The notes under the pieces were generated by a model. The model was not told the origin of the DNA, ran no database searches, and saw only the letters and a list, made by a program, of their open reading frames with translations. The position numbers were made by a program, and so were the translations under genes. A DNA stretch of 64,000 nt from Calothrix sp. PCC 7103 (lineage in GTDB: Bacteria; Cyanobacteriota; Cyanobacteriia; Cyanobacteriales; Nostocaceae). Shown here piece by piece: positions 55,719 to 64,000 of this stretch. Position 1 is the first letter of the stretch; every line of letters starts with the position of its first letter. The stretch lies in NCBI RefSeq assembly GCF_000331305.1, contig NZ_KB217478.1:4204575-4268574 (forward strand), written 5' to 3'.

Positions 55719-56912
55719 TTATTGTGGAAACAAGCGACGTAGTAGTCGTTGTAATCGTGATGAAGATTCGGTTTTGAGCTTGAAAGCGATGAATTGTGTA
55801 CGCTGGATTTTCTGAAAATTGTTATCACTCACAACAATTAAGGTTGGTTGTCCATTCGGTAGAACACGACCAAGCGTTAAACCTTCTATGTTGTCGAGGG
55901 AAATGTCAAGTTTACGAAAATCTAACAGTAGTTTTTTCTGAACAGGTATGATATCTTTTATGTCTACCTGTGAAAGACTGTCAACGTTTTTAATATCAGT
56001 GGCGCCTTCAAGAGAAACTTGAAACAGCGAAATTGCAAACCCTAAACCAGTGAAAGCGCGCTCAATACTAATAAAATGTCCTTGATTATCAATCGCGTGT
56101 AAGTCTGGTAAACCTTGAGCGTATTTACCAGTGATGTTAATCAATGGCTTTACTGCTTCAGTTCTATATAGATACTCTTTTTCTAACTGGTTAGTAAAAA
56201 GATTATATTGCAAAATACGGCTAGATGTGGTAATACCTGGTTTAGCTTCGGAACCGTCTTGAATAAGTGCATTTTCCGTAGCAGAGAATAAATACTTATT
56301 ATCGGGTGTAATCGTCAGGCTTTCAAACGCCAAATTATTGCGAATACCTTTTTTACCATCACGTGAAGGTAAAAACTTATCTGGGATAGGTAAACTACTA
56401 ACTTCTTTACCCGAAGCAAGCGAAAACTCTTTGATAAACGGGTTGATAAACTTTGCTGCATCACCTTCGGAAGATATAAATACAGTACCTCGATTCGTTA
56501 AAGCAATTCCCTCAGAGTCGATAGTGCTTTTAGCAAAATTTTGATTATTTTTGTCTACTAATAAAGTAACTCCAACAGGCGCCACTTTTCCATCTTTGAA
56601 TACTCCCTGACTCAAATCGATTCTAAAAGTATAAAACCGTGCAGGGGCTTTTTCGCTGCGGTCATCTGAAATTGCATAATAAAGCTGGTTGGTCTCATCG
56701 TAAGTAATGCCAGAAAGTCCTCCAACAGGTGTATTTTGAAAAATCGTACCTGTTGGGATAACAGCTTGCCCAATAAACTCGATACCAGTAATCTCAACCG
56801 CAGATGAAGGTTGATTAAAAAAAAATAAACTAATAATTAGAATAGGTATACAAAAGAAAACAGTGAATTGTAAGGCTTTGTTTTTTCTGATTAGCTGCAT
56901 AACTATAGCCAT
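55719..56912 (-). CDS. phytase-like esterase domain protein, exported
   Basis: 397 aa. An N-terminal hydrophobic segment (LQFTVFFCIPILIISLFFF) is a signal or anchor. The rest is one esterase-like/phytase-like beta-propeller domain: VGGLSGITYDETNQLYYAIS, DSEGIALTNRGTVFISSEGD, FESLTITPDNKYLFSATENA and DNIEGLTLGRVLPNGQPTLI. Likely periplasmic and perhaps a phosphoesterase; substrate unproven. Confidence 0.85.
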   Translation of the reverse strand: MAIVMQLIRKNKALQFTVFFCIPILIISLFFFNQPSSAVEITGIEFIGQAVIPTGTIFQNTPVGGLSGITYDETNQLYYAISDDRSEKAPARFYTFRIDLSQGVFKDGKVAPVGVTLLVDKNNQNFAKSTIDSEGIALTNRGTVFISSEGDAAKFINPFIKEFSLASGKEVSSLPIPDKFLPSRDGKKGIRNNLAFESLTITPDNKYLFSATENALIQDGSEAKPGITTSSRILQYNLFTNQLEKEYLYRTEAVKPLINITGKYAQGLPDLHAIDNQGHFISIERAFTGLGFAISLFQVSLEGATDIKNVDSLSQVDIKDIIPVQKKLLLDFRKLDISLDNIEGLTLGRVLPNGQPTLIVVSDNNFQKIQRTQFIAFKLKTESSSRLQRLLRRLFPQ

Positions 56913-56961
56913 CTCGTCAAAATCACCAACACAATATCATAATTAATTCGAGTTGATAAAT

Positions 56962-58671
56962 TTAAACTTCGGCAAAGAATTTAAATAACCAGTCTTTGAC
57001 ACAACGTGTAGCATGGCAATCATCTTCGTTATAACGCTGAATGATTGAAAGCATCGCATGATTTCCTGTTTTTAACCATTGATCATACCAGTAAATACAC
57101 TTAGCACCACTAGCATCACTATCACGCCATTCAAATTTTAACCACTTAGCAATAACTTTGAGTGCGTAGCTTTCTATGGGTAGAGCCACATTTTTAATAA
57201 GTTCTTCATACACATCAACAAAACGACTGAGTATTGGTAACACAACATCGTTGGGAGTGTGATATAGTTTTGCGAGTCGTTTGACAGTATCAAACTCATA
57301 CACGCAAAAATGGTAAATAGGCGCCTCTGGGTGATGGTTTACTAAGTCCACAAACTGCTGCCATACTAACTCTTCGTCTTCAGGTTTCTCTGCCAAAAAC
57401 GAATAAAACCGCTCAGTCTGTGCTATTTTATCAACAACCAAAACTCCCAGTAAGTAATTAAGATTCAAATCTGGTTGTGCTTCTATATCAAAGTAAAGTT
57501 CTACAGGATACTCTAGACGAATATCTTTAACGGCTATTTGACTTTGACGCAACGAAGAAATACTTGTATATGTATATGCTTGGGTTAAACCGATATTTTC
57601 TTCCACTTTGGGTGTTGACGGTTGAAGTCGCAAAGCGCGATTTTCGGTAATCGATTTAGCTTGTACTACCAACTTCGGGGCAATATAACTATCAAATCCA
57701 GGTAAATTTTCGAGCATCAGGGGATTAGTATTAGCCAGAGCTTCGGGAGTATTAATATTGAGAGCTTGAAGTTGAGCATAACGAACTGGAGTAACTCCAG
57801 GCATTAGTGAAAGATGACGTGAAGCACGCGCAACATTATAACAATCAGTATGCCAATGACAAAGAGTGCATTTTTGTCGTGAGATAAATATATCGGGTGC
57901 GATTTCCGCTTCGAGTGACTCTATGCATTGCGACAAAATTCGCTGCATTTGCACAGACCATCTTTTTAAATCAACGTGATAACTAGTTTCTTTGGAGCGT
58001 AGTATCAAGCCAGCAGTTGTAGGTTCGACGAGTTGCGTTATTCTAAGTATTTCGGCATGATAAGCAGCAATAACTTGATACTCTTGTTTAGGACGCTTAC
58101 CAAGTTCAATAGTGGTTGGGATGTACTGAAAATCGCCAAACCGTGATTTTCCTGGTTGTTTAATTAATAAATCAGGACAACTTACTAGTGTATACTCACG
58201 ACTTGGAACATAAGGAGAAAATAATGGCGACACCGTGTAATTAGTAAAAGAATCTTCAAGCGAGAAAGGAAGCGTAGAAACATTATCATCACTTCCGTTG
58301 TCTTCAGCAACGGCGCCGACAGCAGCTAACTCAGTACTCAAAATACTCTGTTGTAAACTATTTGAGACTTGGGTACGCCATTCAATATCAGCATAATCTG
58401 CCAATAAAACCCCTTGGTAGATACAATCAACACCTTGCTGCATCAATTCCAAAGTTTCCACCGCACCCGCACTCCAATCACGCGGTCGATAGTTCGGTCG
58501 AGTGACGGGCGTGCGTCGTAAAATACTTTTTTGGTGGTTAATTTTATCTTGTTGAAGTTTAAGCAGTAAATCGGTCGGTTCAGAGCGCAACGTATAGTCA
58601 CCGTAGATGTCTAAAAACGGTCGGCGCCTACAGCGTTGGAATTGCAGCAGAAGTTCAGCGTTAATTAACAT
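56962..58671 (-). CDS. TM0106-family RecB-like nuclease
   Basis: 569 aa. N-terminal part: RCRRRPFLDIYGD, then RecB-like motifs with LVSCPDLLIKQ and IELGKRPKQEYQVIAAYHAE, and the Cys cluster KCTLCHWHTDC (iron-sulfur type of the AddB/Cas4 kind). The C-terminal RNase H-like domain reads ELYFDIEAQPDLNLNYLLGV and FCVYEFDTVKRLAKLYHTP, ending YNEDDCHATRCVKDWL. This matches the TM0106 family of predicted DNA nucleases. Divergent from the PLP enzyme. Function in repair likely but unproven. Confidence 0.86.
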   Translation of the reverse strand: MLINAELLLQFQRCRRRPFLDIYGDYTLRSEPTDLLLKLQQDKINHQKSILRRTPVTRPNYRPRDWSAGAVETLELMQQGVDCIYQGVLLADYADIEWRTQVSNSLQQSILSTELAAVGAVAEDNGSDDNVSTLPFSLEDSFTNYTVSPLFSPYVPSREYTLVSCPDLLIKQPGKSRFGDFQYIPTTIELGKRPKQEYQVIAAYHAEILRITQLVEPTTAGLILRSKETSYHVDLKRWSVQMQRILSQCIESLEAEIAPDIFISRQKCTLCHWHTDCYNVARASRHLSLMPGVTPVRYAQLQALNINTPEALANTNPLMLENLPGFDSYIAPKLVVQAKSITENRALRLQPSTPKVEENIGLTQAYTYTSISSLRQSQIAVKDIRLEYPVELYFDIEAQPDLNLNYLLGVLVVDKIAQTERFYSFLAEKPEDEELVWQQFVDLVNHHPEAPIYHFCVYEFDTVKRLAKLYHTPNDVVLPILSRFVDVYEELIKNVALPIESYALKVIAKWLKFEWRDSDASGAKCIYWYDQWLKTGNHAMLSIIQRYNEDDCHATRCVKDWLFKFFAEV

Positions 58672-58722
58672 TTCTCTAGGCTAACAATAATTTGGTACGA
58701 ATAGGAGTAAAACATACGTAAT

Positions 58723-59877
58723 ATGACAGATAAACTACATCAACATCGCGCTCTGTTTCCAGCATTGGCAAATAAGACTTACTTTAACTATGGTGGACAG
58801 GGTCCAATGCCACAAGCTGCTATTGACGCAGTTGTTACAGCCCAAGTTCAAACGCAGCAGCTAGGCCCATTTAGTAATGCGGTGTATTCCTGGATGAATC
58901 AACAAATAGCGACGGCACGCAATAGCATTGCATCGCATCTACATGTTACATCTGAAACAATCACCCTTACAGAAAATGTTACTGTGGGTTGTAATATTGC
59001 AATGTGGGGTATAAATTGGCAACCAGGAGACCATTTGTTACTTACAGATTGTGAGCATCATGCTGTCATTGCAATTGCTCAAGCTATTAGGTGTCGTTTT
59101 CAAGTAGAAATTACAACTTGTCCAATTCTTGCAGCAGATAATCCTGTTGATGTAATAGCCCAACACCTTCGTCCTAATACTCGTTTGCTAGCTATTAGTC
59201 ATATATTGTGGAATACGGGTGAAGTTTTAGCAGTTAATAGAATATCTCAATTATGCCAAGCTAATGAAACGTTGTTATTAGTAGATGCAGCACAGTCGTT
59301 TGGTTCAATGCCTTTAGATTTGAATCAATTAGGAGTAGATTTTTATGCATTTACTGGTCATAAATGGATGTGTGGCGCCGCTGGGTTAGGTGGGTTGTAC
59401 GTGCGGAAAGAAGTTAGAGAAAATTTGCTACCAACATTTGTGGGATGGCGTAGTGTAATAACAGATACACAGGGACAACCGCAAGACTGGCAACCAGATG
59501 GACGAGGTTATGAGGTGGCAACTTCTGATATACCATTACTGGCAGGGTTACAGGAGGCAATGGCAATTCATGAGCAGTGGGGAAGTATTCAGGAACGTTA
59601 TGAGCAAATATTGAAAAATAGCGAGTATTTGTGGTGTAAGTTACAGAGTGTTTCTGGGGTACAGTGTTTGTTAAGTGTTACACCGCAAAGTGGATTGGTT
59701 TCGTTTCAATTAAGTAACACGCAGCATCAGAAGTTGGTTAATTATTTGGAGGGACGAAATATTTTTACTCGGACTATTGCAAATCCTGATTGTGTGCGTG
59801 CTTGTGTACATTATTTTACCTTAGAATCAGAAATTGACGCATTAGTTGCAGCAATTAAGGAATTTTGTCTGCTATAG
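58723..59877 (+). CDS. class-V PLP enzyme, cysteine/cystine lyase (C-DES)-like
   Basis: 384 aa fold-type I PLP enzyme related to cysteine desulfurases and isopenicillin-N epimerase. FPALANKTYFNYGGQGPMPQ at the start, ITLTENVTVGCNIAMWG, ISHILWNTGEVL, LLVDAAQSFGSMPLDL, and FYAFTGHKWMCGAAGLGGLY with the PLP-binding Lys. The opening resembles cyanobacterial C-DES, which splits cystine to thiocysteine. No active-site Cys loop of NifS type was seen. The exact reaction is an inference. Confidence 0.8.
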   Translation: MTDKLHQHRALFPALANKTYFNYGGQGPMPQAAIDAVVTAQVQTQQLGPFSNAVYSWMNQQIATARNSIASHLHVTSETITLTENVTVGCNIAMWGINWQPGDHLLLTDCEHHAVIAIAQAIRCRFQVEITTCPILAADNPVDVIAQHLRPNTRLLAISHILWNTGEVLAVNRISQLCQANETLLLVDAAQSFGSMPLDLNQLGVDFYAFTGHKWMCGAAGLGGLYVRKEVRENLLPTFVGWRSVITDTQGQPQDWQPDGRGYEVATSDIPLLAGLQEAMAIHEQWGSIQERYEQILKNSEYLWCKLQSVSGVQCLLSVTPQSGLVSFQLSNTQHQKLVNYLEGRNIFTRTIANPDCVRACVHYFTLESEIDALVAAIKEFCLL

Positions 59878-59899
59878 AGATGTTACACGTAACATCTCT
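59876..59899. repeat. AGAGATGTTAC palindrome at the PLP-enzyme stop
   Basis: agagatgttac-ac-gtaacatctct, 11-bp arms, overlapping the TAG stop (59875-59877). A diverged member of the gtagagacgttacatgtaacg family. As at rplX, the repeat abuts or includes a stop codon. Confidence 0.65.
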
Positions 59900-59953
59900 G
59901 TGTTCTCTGTGTCTCTGTGGTAAAAATAAACAAACCACAAAGAATAAATAACC

Positions 59954-61033
59954 ATGCAACGTCCAACTATATATATAGCTATCACTAATCATGGCTTTGG
60001 TCATGCAACACGTACTGCTGCTGTTGCTGCTACTATTCAAAAACTGTTTCCTGATGTTTTGCTGATTTTGGTGACAACGGCGCCGCGATGGTTATTAGAA
60101 TGTTATATACAGGGAGAATTTATACATCGTCCGCGTGCATACGATTTAGGAGTGGTGCAAGCTGACAGTTTAACGATGGACAAGGATGCAACATTGTCCA
60201 AGTTACTAGAAATTAAGAAAAAGCAAAATTCAATAATTGCCTCTGAAGTAAACTTTATTCGCCAAAACCGCGTTAATTTAATTTTGGCAGATGTACCCTT
60301 TCTTGCGGCGCCAATTGCAAGTGCAGCCAATATACCTTGTTGGATGATGACAAACTTTGGTTGGGATTTTATATATCGTGACTGGGGTGGAGAATTTATT
60401 GCCATTGCTGACTGGATAGGTGAATGTTATAGCAAATGCCAGCGAACTTTTCGTCTTCCTTTCCACGAACCAATGTCAATGTTTTCTAACATTACCAATG
60501 TGGGTTTAACTGGTGGTGCTCCCCATTACTCTACTGAAGAAATTAGTCAAAAATGGAAAATTAATGCTCCTAAAGAGAAAACTGCGTTACTTACATTTGG
60601 TGGTTTAGGTTTACAAGAAATTCCTTACCATAACCTCAATAAATTTCCCGACTGGCAATTTATCACCTTCGATGCTCCGGCGCCGGAATTACCAAATATA
60701 ATCAAAATTACAGACCGTAAATACCGTCCAGTAGATATTATGCCAGTTTGCGGTCAAGTTATTTCTAAACCTGGTTATGGAACATTTGCCGAAGCAAGCA
60801 AACTGAATATGCCCATAATAACAATTACGCGCGATAACTTCGCTGAAGCTGCGTACTTACTCGAAGGTACAAAAAAATACAACCAGCATAAAATTCTCTC
60901 ACCGCAAGAATTTTTTGAAGGGGACTGGAATTTTCTCAACCAAGAATTTCAGCAACCGAGTGAATCTGAAGTAATAGCCAAAGATGGGAATGAAGTAATT
61001 GCTCAAAACGTAATTAACTTTTTAAAACAATAA
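59954..61033 (+). CDS. MurG-like GT-B glycosyltransferase
   Basis: 359 aa. N-terminal Rossmann: YIAITNHGFGHATRTAAVAA (the Gly-rich acceptor-side loop typical of MurG/UDP-glucuronosyl-type GT-B enzymes). C-terminal donor side: TALLTFGGLGLQEIPYHNL and GQVISKPGYGTFAEASKLNM. No membrane segment, so cytoplasmic. Sugar donor and acceptor unknown. Confidence 0.82.
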   Translation: MQRPTIYIAITNHGFGHATRTAAVAATIQKLFPDVLLILVTTAPRWLLECYIQGEFIHRPRAYDLGVVQADSLTMDKDATLSKLLEIKKKQNSIIASEVNFIRQNRVNLILADVPFLAAPIASAANIPCWMMTNFGWDFIYRDWGGEFIAIADWIGECYSKCQRTFRLPFHEPMSMFSNITNVGLTGGAPHYSTEEISQKWKINAPKEKTALLTFGGLGLQEIPYHNLNKFPDWQFITFDAPAPELPNIIKITDRKYRPVDIMPVCGQVISKPGYGTFAEASKLNMPIITITRDNFAEAAYLLEGTKKYNQHKILSPQEFFEGDWNFLNQEFQQPSESEVIAKDGNEVIAQNVINFLKQ

Positions 61034-61102
61034 AAAAGCGCGACATTTTTAATATGTCGCGTCATCCATCGCGTATAAACTTATCCTAGAAACCCGGTTT
61101 CT

Positions 61103-63397
61103 TTAAGAGAGTGATTTTTTGTAAACAGCGTTATTGCCACCAACAATAAACACATCAAGTTTATTGCTGCCTTGTGAAGTTGCAGCAGGCGCCGAGATAG
61201 CTGTACCACCGATATTTTCCCAGGAACTCCAAGTTACGCCATCTGAGTATTTACGGTAGACTGCATTATCTGTACCAACTGCGAATATATCTAAACGGTT
61301 GGCGCCCCATGAAGTGACACTTGGAGCATATAACCATAAACCACCTAAAGATACCCAATCACTCCATACTTGACCATTCCAGTATTTATGGTAAATAGCA
61401 TGGTCGCCACTGCGTACAAATAAATCAATTCGATTTTCACCCCAAGATACTGCTGTAGGCGCCGATAGTGCAAGTCCACCCAAACTAGTCCAGTTACTCC
61501 AAGCGCTACCATCCCAAGTCATTTGGTAAACAGCGTTATCTGCACCTACAGTAAATACATCTTGACGTGTACCCCAACCTGAAACAGCGACACCTTGCTT
61601 ACAGAAACCACCTAAATTTTCCCATTCGCAGGCGCCCCAACTTGTATCACTACAAGATAAACGCTGTATTTGGCGTTCTTTACCAATAGTAAATGTATCG
61701 ATGCGGTTAGGTGCTGGTGAAATTGCAGCAGGCGCCGATAAGCTAAACCCACTTAGACTTTCCCACTCACTCCAAGTCGTACCATCCCAAGTCTTTTCGT
61801 AGACGGCACTGTCACCACCAATCGCAAAAATATTAAGACGTTGTTCACCTAAAGATACAGCACCAGGAGCAGAGAAGGCATTTCCACCCAAGCTTTCCCA
61901 GTCGCTCCAACGAGGTAATTGGGGATTTAATTTGTCAAAAGCAACTTTGGGTTGAAGAATACCTGCACCAGTATTTTGGTCGAAACCAGGTTCACCAATA
62001 TTCTTTGCAGTCTGCTTAAAGAGGTCTTTCATTTCCTCTTGGGTGATTCCTGGTTTTGCTTGTGTGAATAATGCTGCCACGCCAGCAGCAATTGGACAAG
62101 CCGCTGAAGTACCGTTATCGCTGCCAAAATAACCTCGGAAATGTGTAACTGAACAGAAATCTGGTTTGTTGGGGTCGAGTGTTGCTGGCCCTTGGCTACT
62201 GTAACCTACAAATTGTTCGTCTTTGTTAACAGCGCCAACTGTCATTACTAAAGGATGTCCATTGGCGCCCCAAATACTCTTACCAGAACCAATATCACCA
62301 CCGCAACGGTCAGCTGGACAAGTGCCACCACAGTTCCCTGCTGCAAACAGCATAATAATGCCTTCGTTGATTGCTTCTACAACCTTACGAGTGAACGGAT
62401 GGTCTGCATTGGTCGCGTAAAATTCATCCCAGCTTTTCTGATATATACCCCAGCTATTGGAAAGAATATGTGGTGTACCATCAATACGATGTTGGTTAAT
62501 TGCCCATTGAAATACAGACAGTGCGTTAGATATAGAATCACCACCAGCAATGCGACAGTCATATAACTTTGCTTCAGGCGCCATACCGAGAATATCTGTG
62601 GCACACATGTTACCGTGTTCACCCCAAGAACGTGCTTTCGTTCCCCAATCTTGTGCAGGGCCACCAATTACATTTGGAATGCGACGAATACCTTCAAATG
62701 GATCAACAGGGCGCCCTTCAGCAGTAATACCACCATCAACAACACCAACTACAATACCTTGACCTCTAAATCCAGCAGCCCAAATTTGGTCAACACCAAA
62801 ATATTTTGCGACATCTGCAATTGTCCCTTTTGCTGTAGTGGGTGAACAATCGCAAGTGCCAACAGGACAATTACCTTTACCATCCATCGGTTTGACTAAA
62901 TCGTAGGTAGTCTTTTCCAAAACCGATTGATTGAATGGAGCAATAGGTGTATCTTTATAGACTTTAACAACACTTGGTTGAGCTTCGAGTTCAGCAATTC
63001 CACGTTCTTCAACTTCACCGCGAATGATATAAGTCTCTTCGTTAGCAGCCATAATACTTGCAACAATGTTGCTAGATGGAGCAACTGGAACTGGCTCATA
63101 TGCGGTATCGAGTCGAAAACTGTCAATACTGGCGCCAACATTTTCTGATGCACCAACAATACCTTGTGTTCTAGAGACTCGTAACTCTACAAGAACCTTT
63201 TGCATCGCACTATAAGAGTCCGCATTCATCTGCGCGCTACTCATCACCCCAGTTCCACGCAACTCACCCATACCCAAAGACGGCATGTTACTAGAGTTGG
63301 ATGATGGAGGCACCTGTTTAGACTTACCATTACCGTTACCATTGCCATTACCATTGACGCTTCCATTGCCCGGAGCGTTAAATTCATTATTTTGCAT
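61103..63397 (-). CDS. subtilisin-family (S8) protease fused to PLL-like lectin propeller
   Basis: 764 aa. The N-terminus is Asn/Gly-rich with no signal peptide seen. S8 catalytic triad: D221 (VVGVVDGGI), H261 (WGEHGNM) and S431 (NGTSAACPIAAGVAALF), with NSWG oxyanion region between. Residues about 495-764 are six repeats of about 45 aa of the type WSxWESLGG...SAPAAxSWGxxRLDIFAVGTDNAVYxKxWDG, matching the PLL/fucose-binding lectin propeller family. It probably targets the protease to glycans. Substrate and export route unknown. Confidence 0.88.
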   Translation of the reverse strand: MQNNEFNAPGNGSVNGNGNGNGNGKSKQVPPSSNSSNMPSLGMGELRGTGVMSSAQMNADSYSAMQKVLVELRVSRTQGIVGASENVGASIDSFRLDTAYEPVPVAPSSNIVASIMAANEETYIIRGEVEERGIAELEAQPSVVKVYKDTPIAPFNQSVLEKTTYDLVKPMDGKGNCPVGTCDCSPTTAKGTIADVAKYFGVDQIWAAGFRGQGIVVGVVDGGITAEGRPVDPFEGIRRIPNVIGGPAQDWGTKARSWGEHGNMCATDILGMAPEAKLYDCRIAGGDSISNALSVFQWAINQHRIDGTPHILSNSWGIYQKSWDEFYATNADHPFTRKVVEAINEGIIMLFAAGNCGGTCPADRCGGDIGSGKSIWGANGHPLVMTVGAVNKDEQFVGYSSQGPATLDPNKPDFCSVTHFRGYFGSDNGTSAACPIAAGVAALFTQAKPGITQEEMKDLFKQTAKNIGEPGFDQNTGAGILQPKVAFDKLNPQLPRWSDWESLGGNAFSAPGAVSLGEQRLNIFAIGGDSAVYEKTWDGTTWSEWESLSGFSLSAPAAISPAPNRIDTFTIGKERQIQRLSCSDTSWGACEWENLGGFCKQGVAVSGWGTRQDVFTVGADNAVYQMTWDGSAWSNWTSLGGLALSAPTAVSWGENRIDLFVRSGDHAIYHKYWNGQVWSDWVSLGGLWLYAPSVTSWGANRLDIFAVGTDNAVYRKYSDGVTWSSWENIGGTAISAPAATSQGSNKLDVFIVGGNNAVYKKSLS

Positions 63398-64000
63398 ATT
63401 CTCAATCCTTTTATAAATTAATTTTGTTTCAGTGCGACCACCGCGCTCCTATTGCTTAAACCTTACTTTTTGGAGGGTAATGTAAGTACTGACGACTTTA
63501 AATAAAGGGCAAAAGATAAGGTCAAGAAAAATTTTACGCGAGATAGCCAAAAAAATACAGGTAAGGAAATTTACTAATTTTTTTACCTTTAATTTCCTGA
63601 GCTTTACCCACCAAATTTTTCTCACTAACTTAACTTTTGCCCATATTCAGATAGGCTTTTCGACTTGTCAGGGAGGAATTCTAGCCTCGGTTTTCACCGA
63701 ACTGCTATGGTTGATATTATGAGCAGTAATAAGACTAAAGTGAATACGTGTTTACACTGAAATTCTTACTTAACCACCGTTGAAGTTCAGTGTAAATCAC
63801 GGTATCATTTATAAATTAAGGCGCTATGCATCGCCAATTACTTATTTTGCCTGTCTTCGAGGGGCTTCACCCCTACTTGCTTATACCCCTACTGCACTTG
63901 ACCCCTACATTATGGCACCCCTCATACGTAATGGCAAGTTTTACGTATAAATTGTCATAAACCTCGTTGTAAGCACTTCAGTGCTTTCCATTCAAAGATT
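63398..64000. promoter_or_regulatory. right-end region with hairpin and 16-bp phased motif array
   Basis: No gene supported in 603 bp. An 11-bp perfect hairpin, tttacactgaa (63751-63761) with ttcagtgtaaa (63786-63796). Then acccctac at 63869, 63885 and 63901, and acccctca at 63917, exactly 16 bp apart. Farther right are acgtaatggcaagttttacgta and an agcacttcagtgctt hairpin (from about 63974). The array could be operators, transposon-end binding sites or an origin-like iteron set. The context continues beyond the window. Confidence 0.5.

Overview
The window is a chromosomal segment of a filamentous, probably heterocyst-forming (Nostocales-type) cyanobacterium. Supporting this are ndhN beside rplC, a DUF3172 protein, AMIN, PEP-CTERM and CHASE2-kinase proteins, a plastid-like ribosomal gene order, short heptamer repeats (STRR type) in intergenic gaps, and many small dispersed palindromes. 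I cannot name the species. Two whole-window word biases stand out. GGCGCC is very common (about 95 sites by eye; about 5 expected at roughly 41% GC), while GATC is almost absent (10 sites by eye; about 230 expected). The usual cyanobacterial palindrome HIP1 (GCGATCGC, which contains GATC) was not seen.

Layout. 1-12 kb: the end of rtcB, a KaiC-like ATPase with an adjacent PAS histidine kinase, a macro-domain protein, a PEP-CTERM protein, a methyltransferase, a DUF427 protein, a matrixin-type protease, secG and gpmI. 12-19 kb: an ABC-F ATPase, a DUF2887 nuclease-like protein, an EACC1-like protein separated from an EAL domain by one in-frame TAG, and an MFS transporter. 19-25.4 kb is an accessory, defence-like island. 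It holds a DpnII-type (GATC) restriction enzyme with its Dam-type methylase, three paralogous XRE regulators, one decayed and one intact toxin-antitoxin pair, and a broken AAA ATPase gene.

25.6-43.1 kb: one long leftward cluster, rplC-D-W-B, rpsS, rplV, rpsC, rplP, rpmC, rpsQ, rplN-X-E, rpsH, rplF-R, rpsE, rplO, secY, adk, infA, rpmJ, rpsM-K, rpoA, rplQ, truA, rplM, rpsI, rpmE, prfA. It carries ribosome, RNA polymerase, secretion and release-factor functions, and heptamer repeats sit in four of its gaps. 43.8-64 kb: ndhN, DUF3172, an AMIN protein, a Na+/H+ antiporter, two Ser/Thr kinases flanking tRNA-Asp, an IS4-type insertion sequence with intact ends and a 14-bp target duplication, a phytase-like esterase, a RecB-like nuclease, a PLP enzyme, a MurG-like glycosyltransferase, and a subtilase fused to a PLL-like lectin propeller. 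The right edge holds four 8-bp motifs at an exact 16-bp period, with no gene in view.

The GATC restriction system fits the genome-wide loss of GATC and the replacement of HIP1 by GGCGCC. The two biases are seen in the sequence; the causal link is my inference. All counts were made by eye.
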